Below the pieces are notes generated by a model that was not told the DNA's origin, searched no databases, and saw nothing but the letters and a program-made list of their open reading frames with translations. A stretch of DNA of 64,000 bases from Aldersonia sp. NBC_00410 (GTDB taxonomy: Bacteria > Actinomycetota > Actinomycetes > Mycobacteriales > Mycobacteriaceae). The translations under genes and the position numbers were made by a program. Each line of letters opens with the position of its first letter. Within the stretch, counting starts at the first letter, position 1. Positions 42,481 to 51,928 of this stretch are shown piece after piece. The DNA is taken from positions 124,001 through 188,000 of the forward strand of contig NZ_JAPENM010000008.1 in assembly GCF_026342035.1 (NCBI RefSeq), written 5' to 3'.

Positions 42481-43800
42481 GTGGTGAGATTGGTGACCGT
42501 GACCGCCGATCACGAGCCTGCACCCCTTTCCAGCGCCGAGACGCACGCGGCCATCGATGCCGTGTGGCGGATCGAGTCCGGACGGGTGATTGCCGGCCTC
42601 ACCCGGATGGTGCACGACGTCGGCCTCGCCGAGGAGCTGGCCCAGGACGCGCTTGTTGCCGCGCTCGAGCAGTGGCCATCCTCGGGCGTGCCCCGCAACC
42701 CGGGTGCCTGGCTGACCGCGATCGCGAAACGGCGCGCGATCGACCGGTTCCGCCGTCAGGACACACTCGACCGCAAGCACCAGCAGATCGCCCGCGATCT
42801 CGAGTCGCAGGTGAGTTCGGGAGCCGACGCCGAGGCGGTGTTCTCCGAACAGATCGAAGACGACCTGCTGCGGCTCATGTTCGTCTCCTGTCACCCGGTG
42901 CTGTCCACCGAGGCGCGGGTCGCGCTCACCCTCAAGCTACTCGGTGGGCTCAGCACACCGGAGATCGCCCGAGCCTTCCTTGTCTCCGAATCAACAGTGG
43001 CGCAACGGATCGTGCGCGCCAAGCGCAGCCTCGCCGATGCCGACGTGCCGTTCGAGGTGCCCGGCCGCGATGAGCTACCCGCGCGGCTCGACTCGGTGCT
43101 CGAGGTGATCTACCTGATCTTCAACGAGGGCTACTCGGCGACCGCTGGCGACGACTGGCTTCGGCCCGAGATGTGCGCGGAGGCACTGCGACTCGGCCGG
43201 ATCCTGGCCGGGTTGATGCCCGACGCCGCCGAGGTGCACGGCCTCGTGGCATTGATGGAGATCCAGGCGTCGCGGACGGCCGCCCGCCGTGGTCCCAACG
43301 GTGAGGCGATCCTGCTGCTCGACCAGGACCGCACCCGCTGGGATCAACTGCTCATCCGGCGTGGTCTGGCCGCGCTCGACCGCGCCGAATCGCTTGCGTC
43401 CGTACCGGGGACGTACACGATGCAGGCCGCAATCGCCGCCTGCCACGCACGTGCGGCGACCGCGCTGGAGACCGATTGGCAGCGGATCGCCGATCTGTAC
43501 GCCGAATTGGCCGCGCGCGAGCCGTCGCCGATCGTCGAGCTCAACCGTGCGGTCGCGTTGTCGATGGCGCGTGGGCCCGCAGTCGGTCTGGCAGTAGTGG
43601 ATCGGCTGCGCGACGAGCCTTCGCTGCGTAACTACCACCTGTTGCCGAGCGTGCGCGGGGACTTCCTTGCCCACCTCGGCCGGTTCGACGAGGCGCGGGC
43701 GGAATTCGAACGGGCCGCGACGCTGACCAACAACCAGGCCGAGCGAGACCTGCTGGCCGCGCGCGCCGCGGCATGCGCAGCGGGTGTCGTTCCTGACTAG
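42481..43800 (+). CDS. ECF42-like RNA polymerase sigma factor, module 1
   Basis: A 439-residue sigma factor. The sigma-2 region has GLAEELAQDALVAALEQWPS and NPGAWLTAIAKRRAIDRFRR; sigma-4 has LFVSCHPVLSTEARVALTLK-like sequence followed by LGGLSTPEIARAFLVSESTV and the helix AQRIVRAKRSLADA. The DUF6596/TPR-like C-terminal half (FNEGYSATAGDDWLRPEMCA; LNRAVALSMARGPAVGL) is about 200 residues and is the mark of ECF42; it is needed for activity in described members. No anti-sigma gene is nearby. Several in-frame GTGs exist near the start, so the first few residues are uncertain. Confidence 0.88.
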   Translation: MVRLVTVTADHEPAPLSSAETHAAIDAVWRIESGRVIAGLTRMVHDVGLAEELAQDALVAALEQWPSSGVPRNPGAWLTAIAKRRAIDRFRRQDTLDRKHQQIARDLESQVSSGADAEAVFSEQIEDDLLRLMFVSCHPVLSTEARVALTLKLLGGLSTPEIARAFLVSESTVAQRIVRAKRSLADADVPFEVPGRDELPARLDSVLEVIYLIFNEGYSATAGDDWLRPEMCAEALRLGRILAGLMPDAAEVHGLVALMEIQASRTAARRGPNGEAILLLDQDRTRWDQLLIRRGLAALDRAESLASVPGTYTMQAAIAACHARAATALETDWQRIADLYAELAAREPSPIVELNRAVALSMARGPAVGLAVVDRLRDEPSLRNYHLLPSVRGDFLAHLGRFDEARAEFERAATLTNNQAERDLLAARAAACAAGVVPD

Positions 43801-43827
43801 ACGGGGCGAGAATGTTTTCAGCGCGCC

Positions 43828-43854
43828 TGTCGATTTCGGCCGGCGCCGTTCGTC
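43828..43854 (+). promoter_or_regulatory. ECF42-type promoter motif, module 2
   Basis: TGTCGA (43828-43833), 17 nt, CGTC (43851-43854). Same elements and spacing as upstream of module 1. The YCII gene of module 2 starts 67 nt downstream. Confidence 0.55.
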
Positions 43855-43920
43855 GGTACCAATGCCGCAGCCCGGACTTCGGACGCGGACGACACCGGAA
43901 TACCGCACGAGGAGCATCCG

Positions 43921-44271
43921 ATGAGCAAGTACGTGGTCTTGATCTACGAAAACGAGAAGTCTTTCGCCGACGCCAGCCCAGAGACGTTGGCGGAAATCAT
44001 GCAGGAACACATGACCTTTTCCGAGGTCGCCGGCCAGGCGGTGCTCGGTGGCGAAGCGCTGGAGCCGACCCCAACCGCGACCTCCATCCGCAAGAACGGC
44101 GACAGCGTCGAGGTCACCGACGCCCCGTTTGCCGAGGCGAAGGAAGCACTCGGCGGCTTCTACCTCATCGAAGCAGCCGACCTGGACGCCGCGATCGAGC
44201 TCGCAAAGCAGGTTCCGGCGCGGTTCGGGGGAGTCGAGGTTCGACCGGTCATGGTTTTCGACGGGCCGTGA
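43921..44271 (+). CDS. YCII/DGPF-domain protein, module 2
   Basis: A 116-residue protein starting MSKYVVLIYENEKSF and containing MQEHMTFSEVAGQAVLGGEA, TATSIRKNGDSVEVTDAPF, and ALGGFYLIEAADLDAAIELA, ending VEVRPVMVFDGP. This is a complete YCII/DGPF domain. An AGGAG precedes the ATG by 6 nt. Its stop overlaps the start of the second sigma gene (GTGA), so the two are coupled. The function of DGPF proteins is not established. Confidence 0.87.
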   Translation: MSKYVVLIYENEKSFADASPETLAEIMQEHMTFSEVAGQAVLGGEALEPTPTATSIRKNGDSVEVTDAPFAEAKEALGGFYLIEAADLDAAIELAKQVPARFGGVEVRPVMVFDGP

Positions 44272-45527
44272 CGACACCTGTCGCCCAAGCTGTTTCGCAG
44301 GCGCACCGGAGCGAGTGGGCGTTCGTGCTCGCCGCGACGGTGCGCCTGACCCGCAATCTCGATCTCGCCGAGGAGGCCGTGCAGGATGCGTACGAGCGCG
44401 CGTTGAGCGACTGGCCGCGCGCCGGCATACCCAGGAACCCGGCGGCGTGGCTGACGACGGTCGCGCACCGCCGCGCGCTCGACCTGATGCGACGTGAGTC
44501 CGCACTCCAGCGCCGACTGCCCCTGCTCGTGGCCGATGACCCACCCGGGCTCCTCGATCCGACCGCAGAGGGCGCCTTGGGATCGCTCGACTCCCTCGAC
44601 GGCATACCCGACGACCGGCTCCGGCTGGTGTGTACCTGCTGCCATCCATCGCTGGGCGTCGACACCCAGGTCGCGCTGACGCTGCGCCTCGTCTGCGGCG
44701 TCACGACCGCCGAGGTGGCGCGTGCGTTCCTGGTGTCCGAACCGACGATGGCGGCCCGGATCACCCGTGCGAAGAAAAAGATCGCCGTCGCGCGTATCCC
44801 CTATCGGGTGCCCGCGCTGCGCGAGCTCCCCGATCGCCTCGACGCGATCTGCACCGTCATCCACCTGCTGTTCACCACCGGCCACACCGCGCCGATCGGC
44901 GAGACCCTGCTGCGCAACGATCTCGTCGAGCGATCGCTGCAACTCGCGCGGATGATGCACGTGCTCGTCCCCGGTGACCGCGCGGTGACCGGACTGCTTG
45001 CGCTGATCCTGCTCACCGATGCCCGTCGTGACGCCCGCGTCGGCGCGGACGGCCGGCTGCTCGTCCTCGCCGATCAGGACCGAACCAAATGGGACAGGAC
45101 GGCGATCGCGGAAGGCACTGCGCTGGCCCGCGCGGCGTTGCCGAGCACCGACCGATACACCTTGCAGGCTGCGATCGCCGCCGTGCACGCGGAAGCCGAG
45201 AGCTGGGCGGGCACCGATTGGCGGGTGATAACCGTGCTGTATGAGCGATTACTCCGTGAGTGGCCGTCACCGGTCGTGCGGCTCAACCACGCGATCGCGG
45301 TCGGTTTCGCCGCCGGTCCCCAACGCGGTCTCGATCTACTCGACGCGCTCGGCGGCGAACCGGCGCTGGCGGGGTACGGCTACTTCGAAGCCTCGCGCGC
45401 GGCATTCCTTGCTGCGCTCGACCGGACCGACGAAGCCAAACTGGCCTACGAAGCCGCGCTGTTGCTCACCGAGAACGCCGTCGAGCGCCGATTTCTGCTG
45501 GACAAGATCGCGGCGTTGGCGGACTAA
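44268..45527 (+). CDS. ECF42-like RNA polymerase sigma factor, module 2
   Basis: A 419-residue sigma factor from the GTG overlapping the YCII stop. Sigma-2: LDLAEEAVQDAYERALSDWP and NPAAWLTTVAHRRALDLMRR. Sigma-4: LVCGVTTAEVARAFLVSEPT and ARITRAKKKIAVARIPY. The ECF42-type C-terminal extension is present (HLLFTTGHTAPIGETLLRND; VRLNHAIAVGFAAGPQRGLD). It is a paralogue of the sigma factor at 42481-43800 in the same orientation. Its stop codon abuts the phosphotransferase stop on the other strand. Confidence 0.88.
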   Translation: MTTPVAQAVSQAHRSEWAFVLAATVRLTRNLDLAEEAVQDAYERALSDWPRAGIPRNPAAWLTTVAHRRALDLMRRESALQRRLPLLVADDPPGLLDPTAEGALGSLDSLDGIPDDRLRLVCTCCHPSLGVDTQVALTLRLVCGVTTAEVARAFLVSEPTMAARITRAKKKIAVARIPYRVPALRELPDRLDAICTVIHLLFTTGHTAPIGETLLRNDLVERSLQLARMMHVLVPGDRAVTGLLALILLTDARRDARVGADGRLLVLADQDRTKWDRTAIAEGTALARAALPSTDRYTLQAAIAAVHAEAESWAGTDWRVITVLYERLLREWPSPVVRLNHAIAVGFAAGPQRGLDLLDALGGEPALAGYGYFEASRAAFLAALDRTDEAKLAYEAALLLTENAVERRFLLDKIAALAD

Positions 45528-46703
45528 CTAACCCACCCACTTGGCGTCGAACGCGTCGGCCACCGTGTCGGCGAACGCGGCTAGCTTTTCCTCGCCGACA
45601 CGTGCGGCGAACGTCGCGAGCGAGCGCCACCGGCGCGGCAGCGCGACGGAACGGCGGACCGACAGTCCGTGTTCGCGGACCTCGGCGAGCCGGGGATTGT
45701 TGTCCGGCAGGTACCAAAACGTGCTGAGCCAGACCCAGATCAGCTGGGCATCGAGAATCTTGCGCCGCAGCAGGTTGTCGTCGGCGAGCTGCGGCCACAT
45801 GCCGACAACCTCGGCCCGCCAGGCCTCGATCATCCAGCGCGCCCGATCGGCGGACAGGTTGTAGTCGCACAGGCAGCCGGGGAAGGACACCAGCGTTTCG
45901 GCGATGTCCAGCGTCGCGTCCCGGAAGCCGCCCCACTCGTAGTCGAGGAACCGCACACCTTCGCCGTTGACGATGATGTTGTCCGGGCACAAGTCGGACG
46001 GGCTGAACGCACGCAGCCGGCCACCGGCGAACAACAGACTGCAGCGCTCGACCATCGCAAGGATGTCGGAAGGCACCTCGATGCCGATCTGCTGTCGCAG
46101 CAGCGGGGCGACCGCGTGCACGGACGCCTCCGCCTGCTCGGCGAGCTCGTCGTGACGGTCCATATCGGCGCGCCGGGCCAGGGCGATGAAGTCGTCCTCG
46201 CGACCGACGGTTGCGGCGTGCATCCGCCCCAGTGCCTGTGCCTGCGCCATCAGGACGTTGGTCACCGCGTTTTCGTCAGCGGTGCGCAAAAGTGACGTCA
46301 TCTGCCGTTCGTCACCCAGATCGCTGAGCACCAGGAGCCGCGATTCGACGTCGTGGGCGAGCAGTTCCGGGCCAGGGCGGTTGGCCGGCGCCAGGGAGGT
46401 GGCGAACTGATAGCAAACAGCTTCGCGCACGAAGGCCGAGGCGAGCACGGACGCTCCGCGGGCGTCCGTACCGCGGTTGAGCACCTCGTATGCCGAGCCG
46501 TTGATTTGTTTGAGAATGACGGTTCGAGGCAGTGAGTACGTGTTCTCCACGACCCGAACCCGCAGCACGACGGTGCGTCGCCCCGCCCCCAGTTCGACTG
46601 GGTCGGCGAGCTTGACGGTCGAACCCATTCGCTTGGTGAGCAACTGTTGCGCAGCGGCCAGGACTTCGGCTGCGCGTTCGGCCAGAACTGCGGTCATCAC
46701 CAT
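45528..46703 (-). CDS. Phosphotransferase (APH-like kinase fold)
   Basis: A 391-residue protein from ATG 46703 (46697 is an alternative). The kinase-fold N-lobe shows RTVILKQINGS with the likely ATP-binding Lys. The catalytic loop reads FSPSDLCPDNIIVNGEGVRF: the Asp and Asn of the Brenner HGDxxxxN motif are kept, but the His is replaced. The metal-binding segment is FLDYEWGGFRD. A following SFPGCLCDYNLSADR segment is typical of a small-molecule kinase-like family with unknown substrate. Antibiotic or metabolite phosphorylation is possible but not shown. Confidence 0.72.
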   Translation of the reverse strand: MVMTAVLAERAAEVLAAAQQLLTKRMGSTVKLADPVELGAGRRTVVLRVRVVENTYSLPRTVILKQINGSAYEVLNRGTDARGASVLASAFVREAVCYQFATSLAPANRPGPELLAHDVESRLLVLSDLGDERQMTSLLRTADENAVTNVLMAQAQALGRMHAATVGREDDFIALARRADMDRHDELAEQAEASVHAVAPLLRQQIGIEVPSDILAMVERCSLLFAGGRLRAFSPSDLCPDNIIVNGEGVRFLDYEWGGFRDATLDIAETLVSFPGCLCDYNLSADRARWMIEAWRAEVVGMWPQLADDNLLRRKILDAQLIWVWLSTFWYLPDNNPRLAEVREHGLSVRRSVALPRRWRSLATFAARVGEEKLAAFADTVADAFDAKWVG

Positions 46704-46944
46704 CCAACCTACCCGTGTCCGAACGAATTGTGCCCGACAGCCAGTCTCACTACGAGCACGCGACGATGACCTCTCCGCGTTGGGCGGTTGCAAAATCATC
46801 ACGGCTCGCACCTGGCAAACATGAGACCGAGCTAATGCGGAGCAAGATCACTCGTGCCACGCTTGACACCCGATACGGGCTCGGGTTGTGTCGGCGACGT
46901 CCGATTTCACCCATTCCCTCCCACTCTCCGCGAAGGATCAGCAG

Positions 46945-47985
46945 ATGACTGAAAATCCCCCGCCGCCACGTGGCGAGGGCGGCGACGAACCGCAAAAAGA
47001 CCCACAACTACCGCCCTATCCGTCGAGTCCACCTCCGCAGGGAGGTCAACCCGGCCCGCCTCCCCAGGGACCGGGGTATGGCCCACCGCCCCAGGGACCG
47101 GGGTATGGGCCCCCGCCCGGCCAGTCCGGACCGCCCCCGGGACCCGGCGGATACGGGCCGCCGCCGGGCGGCGGCGGATACGGGCCGCCGCCGGGCGGCT
47201 ACGGCCCCCCTCCCGGCGGATACGGCCCGCCTCCGGGTTCGTACGGGCAGCAGCCACCGCAGGGCGGCGGGTATCCCCCGCCACCGGGCTACGGCGATCC
47301 CTACCCCGCCGCGCCCGGCGGGTACGGAGCCGGCGGATTCGACCAGGGCCCGCAGTTCTCGGTCGGCGCCGCGATCGGCTACGGCTGGGAGAAGTACAAG
47401 AACAACGCACTGGTGTGGATCGGGATCGCGCTCGCGGCGATCCTCATTCAGGCCGTGCTCCGGTTCGTGTTCAACGGCTTCAGCGTCACAAGCACCAACT
47501 TCAGCGTGCTCTCGATCGTCGGAGCACTCGTGCTGTTCGTGGTCGGCGTGCTGATTCAGGCGGCGTTCGTCCAGGGTGCGCTACACGAGGTGGACGGGCG
47601 CCGACCGAACTTCGAATCGTTCTTCCGGTGGGAGAACATCGGACAATTGGTGATCGCCAGCCTGCTGGTCGGTCTGGCCACCTGGATCGGCTTGATACTC
47701 TGCATCATTCCCGGCATCGTCATCGGCTTCCTGTTGTTCTACACACTGCAGTTCGTCATCGACCAACGCCAGGATGCGGTCGATGCGATGAAGTCGAGCT
47801 ACAAGCTCATTTCGGCGAACGTCGGGCCGCTGCTGCTGCTCGCCCTGGCGTGCATCGGCCTGAACATCGTCGGCGCCCTGTTGTGCCTGGTCGGCCTGCT
47901 TGTCTCGGCGCCGGTCACCTTGATCGCGGTCACCTACGCCTATCGGGTTCTGGTGCGCGGCCCGGTGTCACCACCTACCGCCTGA
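46945..47985 (+). CDS. Proline/glycine-rich multi-pass membrane protein
   Basis: A 346-residue protein with AAGGA 8 nt before ATG 46945. Residues 1-135 are low complexity, rich in Pro, Gly and Tyr (repeats GPPPQGPGY and GPPPGGYG). The rest has about six hydrophobic segments: near 155-175, 185-215, 230-260, 265-280 and 300-335. Glycerophosphodiester-phosphodiesterase-membrane/DUF975-like proteins share this layout. Conserved-looking bits are IGYGWEKYKNNALVWIG and IPGIVIGFLLFYTLQFVID. Function unknown. The polyproline stretches should make its translation dependent on EF-P, also encoded in this window. Confidence 0.72.
   Translation: MTENPPPPRGEGGDEPQKDPQLPPYPSSPPPQGGQPGPPPQGPGYGPPPQGPGYGPPPGQSGPPPGPGGYGPPPGGGGYGPPPGGYGPPPGGYGPPPGSYGQQPPQGGGYPPPPGYGDPYPAAPGGYGAGGFDQGPQFSVGAAIGYGWEKYKNNALVWIGIALAAILIQAVLRFVFNGFSVTSTNFSVLSIVGALVLFVVGVLIQAAFVQGALHEVDGRRPNFESFFRWENIGQLVIASLLVGLATWIGLILCIIPGIVIGFLLFYTLQFVIDQRQDAVDAMKSSYKLISANVGPLLLLALACIGLNIVGALLCLVGLLVSAPVTLIAVTYAYRVLVRGPVSPPTA
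47062..47240 (+). repeat. Tandem repeats coding for GPPPQGPGY and GPPPGGYG
   Basis: Two 27-nt units beginning CCCCAGGGACCGGGGTATGG start at 47062 and 47089. From about 47145 to 47240 follow four related units coding for GYGPPPGG. The unit number could vary between strains through slippage. Confidence 0.7.
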
Positions 47986-47988
47986 GTC

Positions 47989-48034
47989 GAAAACGGAGAC
48001 CCCGCGCCGAGTCGGCGCGGGGTTCTCCGTTTTC
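47989..48034. terminator. Strong convergent terminator hairpin
   Basis: GAAAACGGAGA-CCCCGCGCC (47989-48008) pairs with GGCGCGGGG-TTCTCCGTTTTC (48014-48034), with one bulged base and a 5-nt loop. The AAAA and TTTT flanks give a U tract in both directions. It lies between the convergent membrane protein gene and aspS. Confidence 0.9.
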
Positions 48035-48048
48035 CGGTGGATCGAGCG

Positions 48049-49815
48049 CTACTTCTTCTCCGGCTTCGCGTCGATTCCCGATTCCTTGCGCTGCTGCGCG
48101 GTGATCGGCGCGGGCGCGTCGGTGAGCGGGTCGACACCGCCGCCGGACTTCGGGAACGCGATCACCTCGCGGATCGAGTCGGTACCGGCGAGCAGCGCGG
48201 TGATCCGGTCCCAGCCGAACGCGATACCGCCGTGCGGGGGCGCGCCGAACGCGAACGCGTCGAGCAGGAAGCCGAACTTCTCCTGCGCTTCCTCCTCGGT
48301 GATGCCCATGACGGCAAACACTCGCTCCTGCACGTCTTTCCGGTGGATACGGATGCTGCCGCCGCCAATTTCGTTGCCGTTGCAGACGATGTCGTAGGCG
48401 TAGGCGAGCGCCGAGGCGGGATCGGCGTCGAAGGTGTCGAGCGACTCCGGCTTAGGCGAGGTGAACGCGTGGTGCACGGCAGTCCAGGCGCTGTATCCCA
48501 GCGCGACGTCACCACTCTCGACCGCGTCCGCCGTCGGTTCGAACATCGGCGCGTCCACGACCCAGACGAACGCCCAGGCGTTCTCGTCGATCAGGTCCTG
48601 CTTGCGCGCGATCTCGCCGCGCGCGGCACCGAGCAGCGCGCGGGACGTCTTCACCGCACCCGCGGCGAAGAAGATGCAGTCCCCCGGCTTCGCGCCGACA
48701 TGCGCGCACAGTCCATCGCGCTCGGCGTCGGTCAGGTTCTTGGCCACCGGGCCGCTGAGCGTGCCGTCCTCGGCGACGAGCACGTACGCCAGGCCCTTCG
48801 CCCCGCGCTGCTTGGCCCACTCCTGCCAGCGGTCGAGTTCGCGGCGCGGCTGACTCGCCCCGCCGGGCATGACCACCGCGCCCACATACGGCGCCTGGAA
48901 CACCCGGAAGGTGGTGTCGGCGAAGAACTCCTTGCACTCGACGATCTCGACGCCGAAGCGCAGGTCCGGCTTGTCGCTTCCGAAGCGGCGCATCGCCTCC
49001 GCGTAGGTCATCTGCGGAATCGGGGTCGTGATGTCGTGCCCGACGAGCTTCCACAGCGCGACGAGGATTTCTTCGGCAAGCAGGATCACGTCGTCCTGGC
49101 GCACGAAACTCATCTCGATATCGAGCTGGGTGAACTCGGGCTGGCGGTCGGCGCGGAAATCTTCGTCGCGGTAACAGCGCGCGATCTGGTAGTAGCGCTC
49201 GATGCCTGCGACCATCAACAGCTGCTTGAACAGCTGCGGGCTCTGCGGCAATGCGTAGAAGCTGCCCGGTTGCAGTCGCGCGGGCACCAGGAAGTCGCGT
49301 GCGCCTTCGGGAGTGGACTTGGTCAGCGTCGGGGTCTCCACCTCGACGAAATCGTGCCCGGCGAGTACCTCGCGGGCAGCGGCGTTCACCTTGGACCGCA
49401 GCCGCATCGCACGTCCGGGGCCCTCCCGACGCAGATCGAGGTAGCGGTACTTCAGCCGCGCTTCCTCGCCCGGCTGCTCGTCGAGCTGGAACGGCAGCGG
49501 CGCACTCTCGTTGAGCACCTCGAGTTCGCGAGCGTCGACCTCGATCGCACCGCTGGGCAGGTCGGGGTTCTCGTTGCCGGCCGGCCGGTTCTCCACCAGC
49601 CCGGTCACCTTGACGCAGTACTCGGCACGAAGCCGGTGTGCCTGTTCGGCCACCGCGCCCTCGCGGAACACCACCTGCGACACACCGGACGCATCCCGCA
49701 GATCGATGAAGATCACGCCGCCGTGGTCGCGTCGCCGCGCCACCCAGCCGGAGAGGGTCACCGTCTGTCCCGCATGCTCGCCACGCAGTGAGCCTGACAA
49801 ATGGGTACGGAGCAC
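48049..49815 (-). CDS. aspS: Aspartyl-tRNA synthetase
   Basis: A 588-residue class IIb enzyme starting at GTG 49815. The N-terminal OB-fold has [19 protein letters not shown]; motif 2 is [20 protein letters not shown]; the bacterial GAD insertion is present ([10 protein letters not shown]-type region after [15 protein letters not shown]); motif 3 is [13 protein letters not shown]. It charges tRNA-Asp. If the genome has GatCAB and no AsnRS it would be non-discriminating, which cannot be judged from this window. It is divergent from the metallopeptidase gene at 49912. Confidence 0.96.
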   Translation of the reverse strand: MLRTHLSGSLRGEHAGQTVTLSGWVARRRDHGGVIFIDLRDASGVSQVVFREGAVAEQAHRLRAEYCVKVTGLVENRPAGNENPDLPSGAIEVDARELEVLNESAPLPFQLDEQPGEEARLKYRYLDLRREGPGRAMRLRSKVNAAAREVLAGHDFVEVETPTLTKSTPEGARDFLVPARLQPGSFYALPQSPQLFKQLLMVAGIERYYQIARCYRDEDFRADRQPEFTQLDIEMSFVRQDDVILLAEEILVALWKLVGHDITTPIPQMTYAEAMRRFGSDKPDLRFGVEIVECKEFFADTTFRVFQAPYVGAVVMPGGASQPRRELDRWQEWAKQRGAKGLAYVLVAEDGTLSGPVAKNLTDAERDGLCAHVGAKPGDCIFFAAGAVKTSRALLGAARGEIARKQDLIDENAWAFVWVVDAPMFEPTADAVESGDVALGYSAWTAVHHAFTSPKPESLDTFDADPASALAYAYDIVCNGNEIGGGSIRIHRKDVQERVFAVMGITEEEAQEKFGFLLDAFAFGAPPHGGIAFGWDRITALLAGTDSIREVIAFPKSGGGVDPLTDAPAPITAQQRKESGIDAKPEKK

Positions 49816-49911
49816 GAGAGTCCTTTCAAGATGACGTGATCACTAGCGCCGGGTGCGATCCTACGGAGCGAACCGGCGTTGCCCACGACCGGTCCGACAA
49901 GCGGAGTGACG

Positions 49912-50826
49912 ATGACATTCAACGAGGGTGCGCGCATGGATTCCGGGCGCGTGCGGGTCGGCGGCGGCGGGCCCGGCCGCGGCGGCAAGATGGCACTCGG
50001 CGGCGGTGCCGGTGGGTTGATCGTGTTGGTGCTGTTCGTGCTACTTGGTGGCGACCCGTCATCCCTACTCGGCTCCGACGCGGGCGCCGGGACCTACGGC
50101 CAGGCATCGACGGAGACCCTCGAGCAGTGCGAGACCGGTGCCGACGCGAATGCAAACGTGAACTGCCGAGTCGCCTTCACAGCTGCGAGTCTGGACTCGG
50201 TGTGGTCGGCCGAACTCGATTCGCAGTCCGGCACGGGTTATCTCCCCCCCGAAGTCACCCTGTTCAGCGGCTCGGTGGCGACCGGGTGCGGAAATGCGAC
50301 GCGCGCCGTCGGACCGTTCTACTGCCCAACCGACCAAACCGCCTACTTCGACACCGCATTCTTCGACGAACTCGTCCAGCGGTTCGGATCAAGCGCCGGC
50401 CCGCTCGCCCAGGAGTACGTGGTCGCTCACGAATTCGGCCATCATCTCCAGAACCAGCTCGGTGACATCGGTCGGTCGCAGGTCGATCCGCGCGGTGCCG
50501 CATCGGCATCGGTCCGCACCGAACTCCAGGCCGACTGTTATGCCGGGGTATGGGCGCACTACGCGGACAAAACGCCGGCGCCGAACAGCTCCGAGCCGTT
50601 CCTCGAGCCGCTGAGCGACGCCGACGTTGCCGATGCGCTGTCGGCTGCGGCCGCGGTGGGCGATGACCGGATTCAGCAGAGCGCGACCGGTCGGGTGGAT
50701 CCGGAGGGATGGACGCACGGATCGTCCGAACAGCGGCAACGCTGGTTCTTATCCGGATACCGCACCGGCGAATTGGCCGCGTGCGACACCTACTCGGCGC
50801 GGAACCTGGACAAACCGCCGGCCTAG
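49912..50826 (+). CDS. Neutral zinc metallopeptidase, YpfJ family
   Basis: A 304-residue membrane-anchored protein from ATG 49912 (GGAG about 6 nt upstream). A Gly-rich cytoplasmic start is followed by one membrane helix (LIVLVLFVLLGG, about 37-48). The outer domain has the zinc motif HEFGHHLQNQLGDIGR and the downstream ELQADCYAGVWAHYADK, both diagnostic of the YpfJ family. YpfJ-like proteins are predicted metalloproteases of unknown substrate. It converges on korB with one base between the stop codons. Confidence 0.9.
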   Translation: MTFNEGARMDSGRVRVGGGGPGRGGKMALGGGAGGLIVLVLFVLLGGDPSSLLGSDAGAGTYGQASTETLEQCETGADANANVNCRVAFTAASLDSVWSAELDSQSGTGYLPPEVTLFSGSVATGCGNATRAVGPFYCPTDQTAYFDTAFFDELVQRFGSSAGPLAQEYVVAHEFGHHLQNQLGDIGRSQVDPRGAASASVRTELQADCYAGVWAHYADKTPAPNSSEPFLEPLSDADVADALSAAAAVGDDRIQQSATGRVDPEGWTHGSSEQRQRWFLSGYRTGELAACDTYSARNLDKPPA

Positions 50827-50827
50827 G

Positions 50828-51928
50828 TCAGCCGACCGTCCAGGTCTCCTTGCCGGTGAGCAAGGTCTGCAGCGTGTCGCCGCCGACCGGCTTCGCCTCG
50901 GCGGCGGCGGCGAGCTGTGCGCGGGCGCCGTCGTCGTAGGTCGGTCGCGCGACGGCCCGGAAGACACCGGTGACGACATGGTCGAGGCCCTGGTCCGACA
51001 GCCGCGACAGCGCGTAGGCGTACTCGGGGTCGTCGCTGTAGGCGTCGTGCACCACGATGTCGCCGGCGTCCACCTCGGCGGTCTTGGCGACCGCGAGTCC
51101 GAAGCCGTCGCGGACCACGCAGAACTCGCCGTCGGGGTGGTCCTCGCTCGCGCCGAATCGGATCGGCTGGTCGTGGCTGAGGCGAATCAGGTGCTTCTCG
51201 GCGTCGTCCTTGCGCAGCAGGTCGAACGAGCCGTCGTTGAAGATCGGGCAGTCCTGCAGGATCTCCACGAACGACGCGCCGCGATGCTCGGCCGCGGCCC
51301 GCAGCACTTCGGTGAGGCCCTTGCGATCGCTGTCGAGCGCGCGACCGGCGAAGGTGGCCTCCGCCCCGAGCGCGAGCGACAGGGTGTTGAACGGATGGTC
51401 GATCGAGCCCATCGGCGTGGACTTGGTGACCTTGCCGACCTCCGAGGTCGGCGAGTACTGGCCCTTGGTCAGCCCGTAGATCCGGTTGTTGAACAGCAGG
51501 ATCGTGATGTTGACGTTGCGGCGCAGCGCGTGGATGAGGTGGTTACCACCGATCGAGAGCGCGTCGCCGTCACCGGTGACCACCCACACGGACAGATCCG
51601 GACGCGACACCGCGAGACCGGTCGCGATCGCCGGTGCGCGACCGTGAATGGAGTGCAGGCCGTACGTGTCGAGGTAGTACGGGAACCGGCTCGAGCAGCC
51701 GATTCCGGACACGAACATCATGTTCTCCCGGCGCAGGCCCAGCTCCGGCAGGAACGAGCGCACGGTCGCGAGCACCACGTAGTCACCGCAGCCGGGGCAC
51801 CAACGCACCTCCTGATCGGAGGTGAAGTCCTTCGCCTTGAGCGGCGCCTCGGTCGTCGGCACGTGCGCGTAGGAGGTCAGGCCCAGGTCGGTGCCGACCA
51901 GTGTGTTTTCGTTCTCGATGATCGTCAT
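50828..51928 (-). CDS. korB: 2-oxoglutarate:ferredoxin oxidoreductase, beta subunit
   Basis: A 366-residue thiamine-diphosphate subunit starting at ATG 51928, which overlaps the korA stop. Motifs: VRWCPGCGDYVVL, VSGIGCSSRFPYYLDTYG, the TPP/Mg loop VTGDGDALSIGGNH and LLFNNRIYGLTKGQYSPTSE. With KorA it oxidatively decarboxylates 2-oxoglutarate to succinyl-CoA, passing electrons to ferredoxin. In mycobacteria KorAB (Rv2455c/Rv2454c) supports a TCA cycle without the classical dehydrogenase. KorB of this type has no iron-sulfur domain of its own. Confidence 0.94.
   Translation of the reverse strand: MTIIENENTLVGTDLGLTSYAHVPTTEAPLKAKDFTSDQEVRWCPGCGDYVVLATVRSFLPELGLRRENMMFVSGIGCSSRFPYYLDTYGLHSIHGRAPAIATGLAVSRPDLSVWVVTGDGDALSIGGNHLIHALRRNVNITILLFNNRIYGLTKGQYSPTSEVGKVTKSTPMGSIDHPFNTLSLALGAEATFAGRALDSDRKGLTEVLRAAAEHRGASFVEILQDCPIFNDGSFDLLRKDDAEKHLIRLSHDQPIRFGASEDHPDGEFCVVRDGFGLAVAKTAEVDAGDIVVHDAYSDDPEYAYALSRLSDQGLDHVVTGVFRAVARPTYDDGARAQLAAAAEAKPVGGDTLQTLLTGKETWTVG

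Noticed and set aside
48037-49791. Long plus-strand frame opposite aspS
   Set aside because: Antisense of aspS; high GC content keeps it open.
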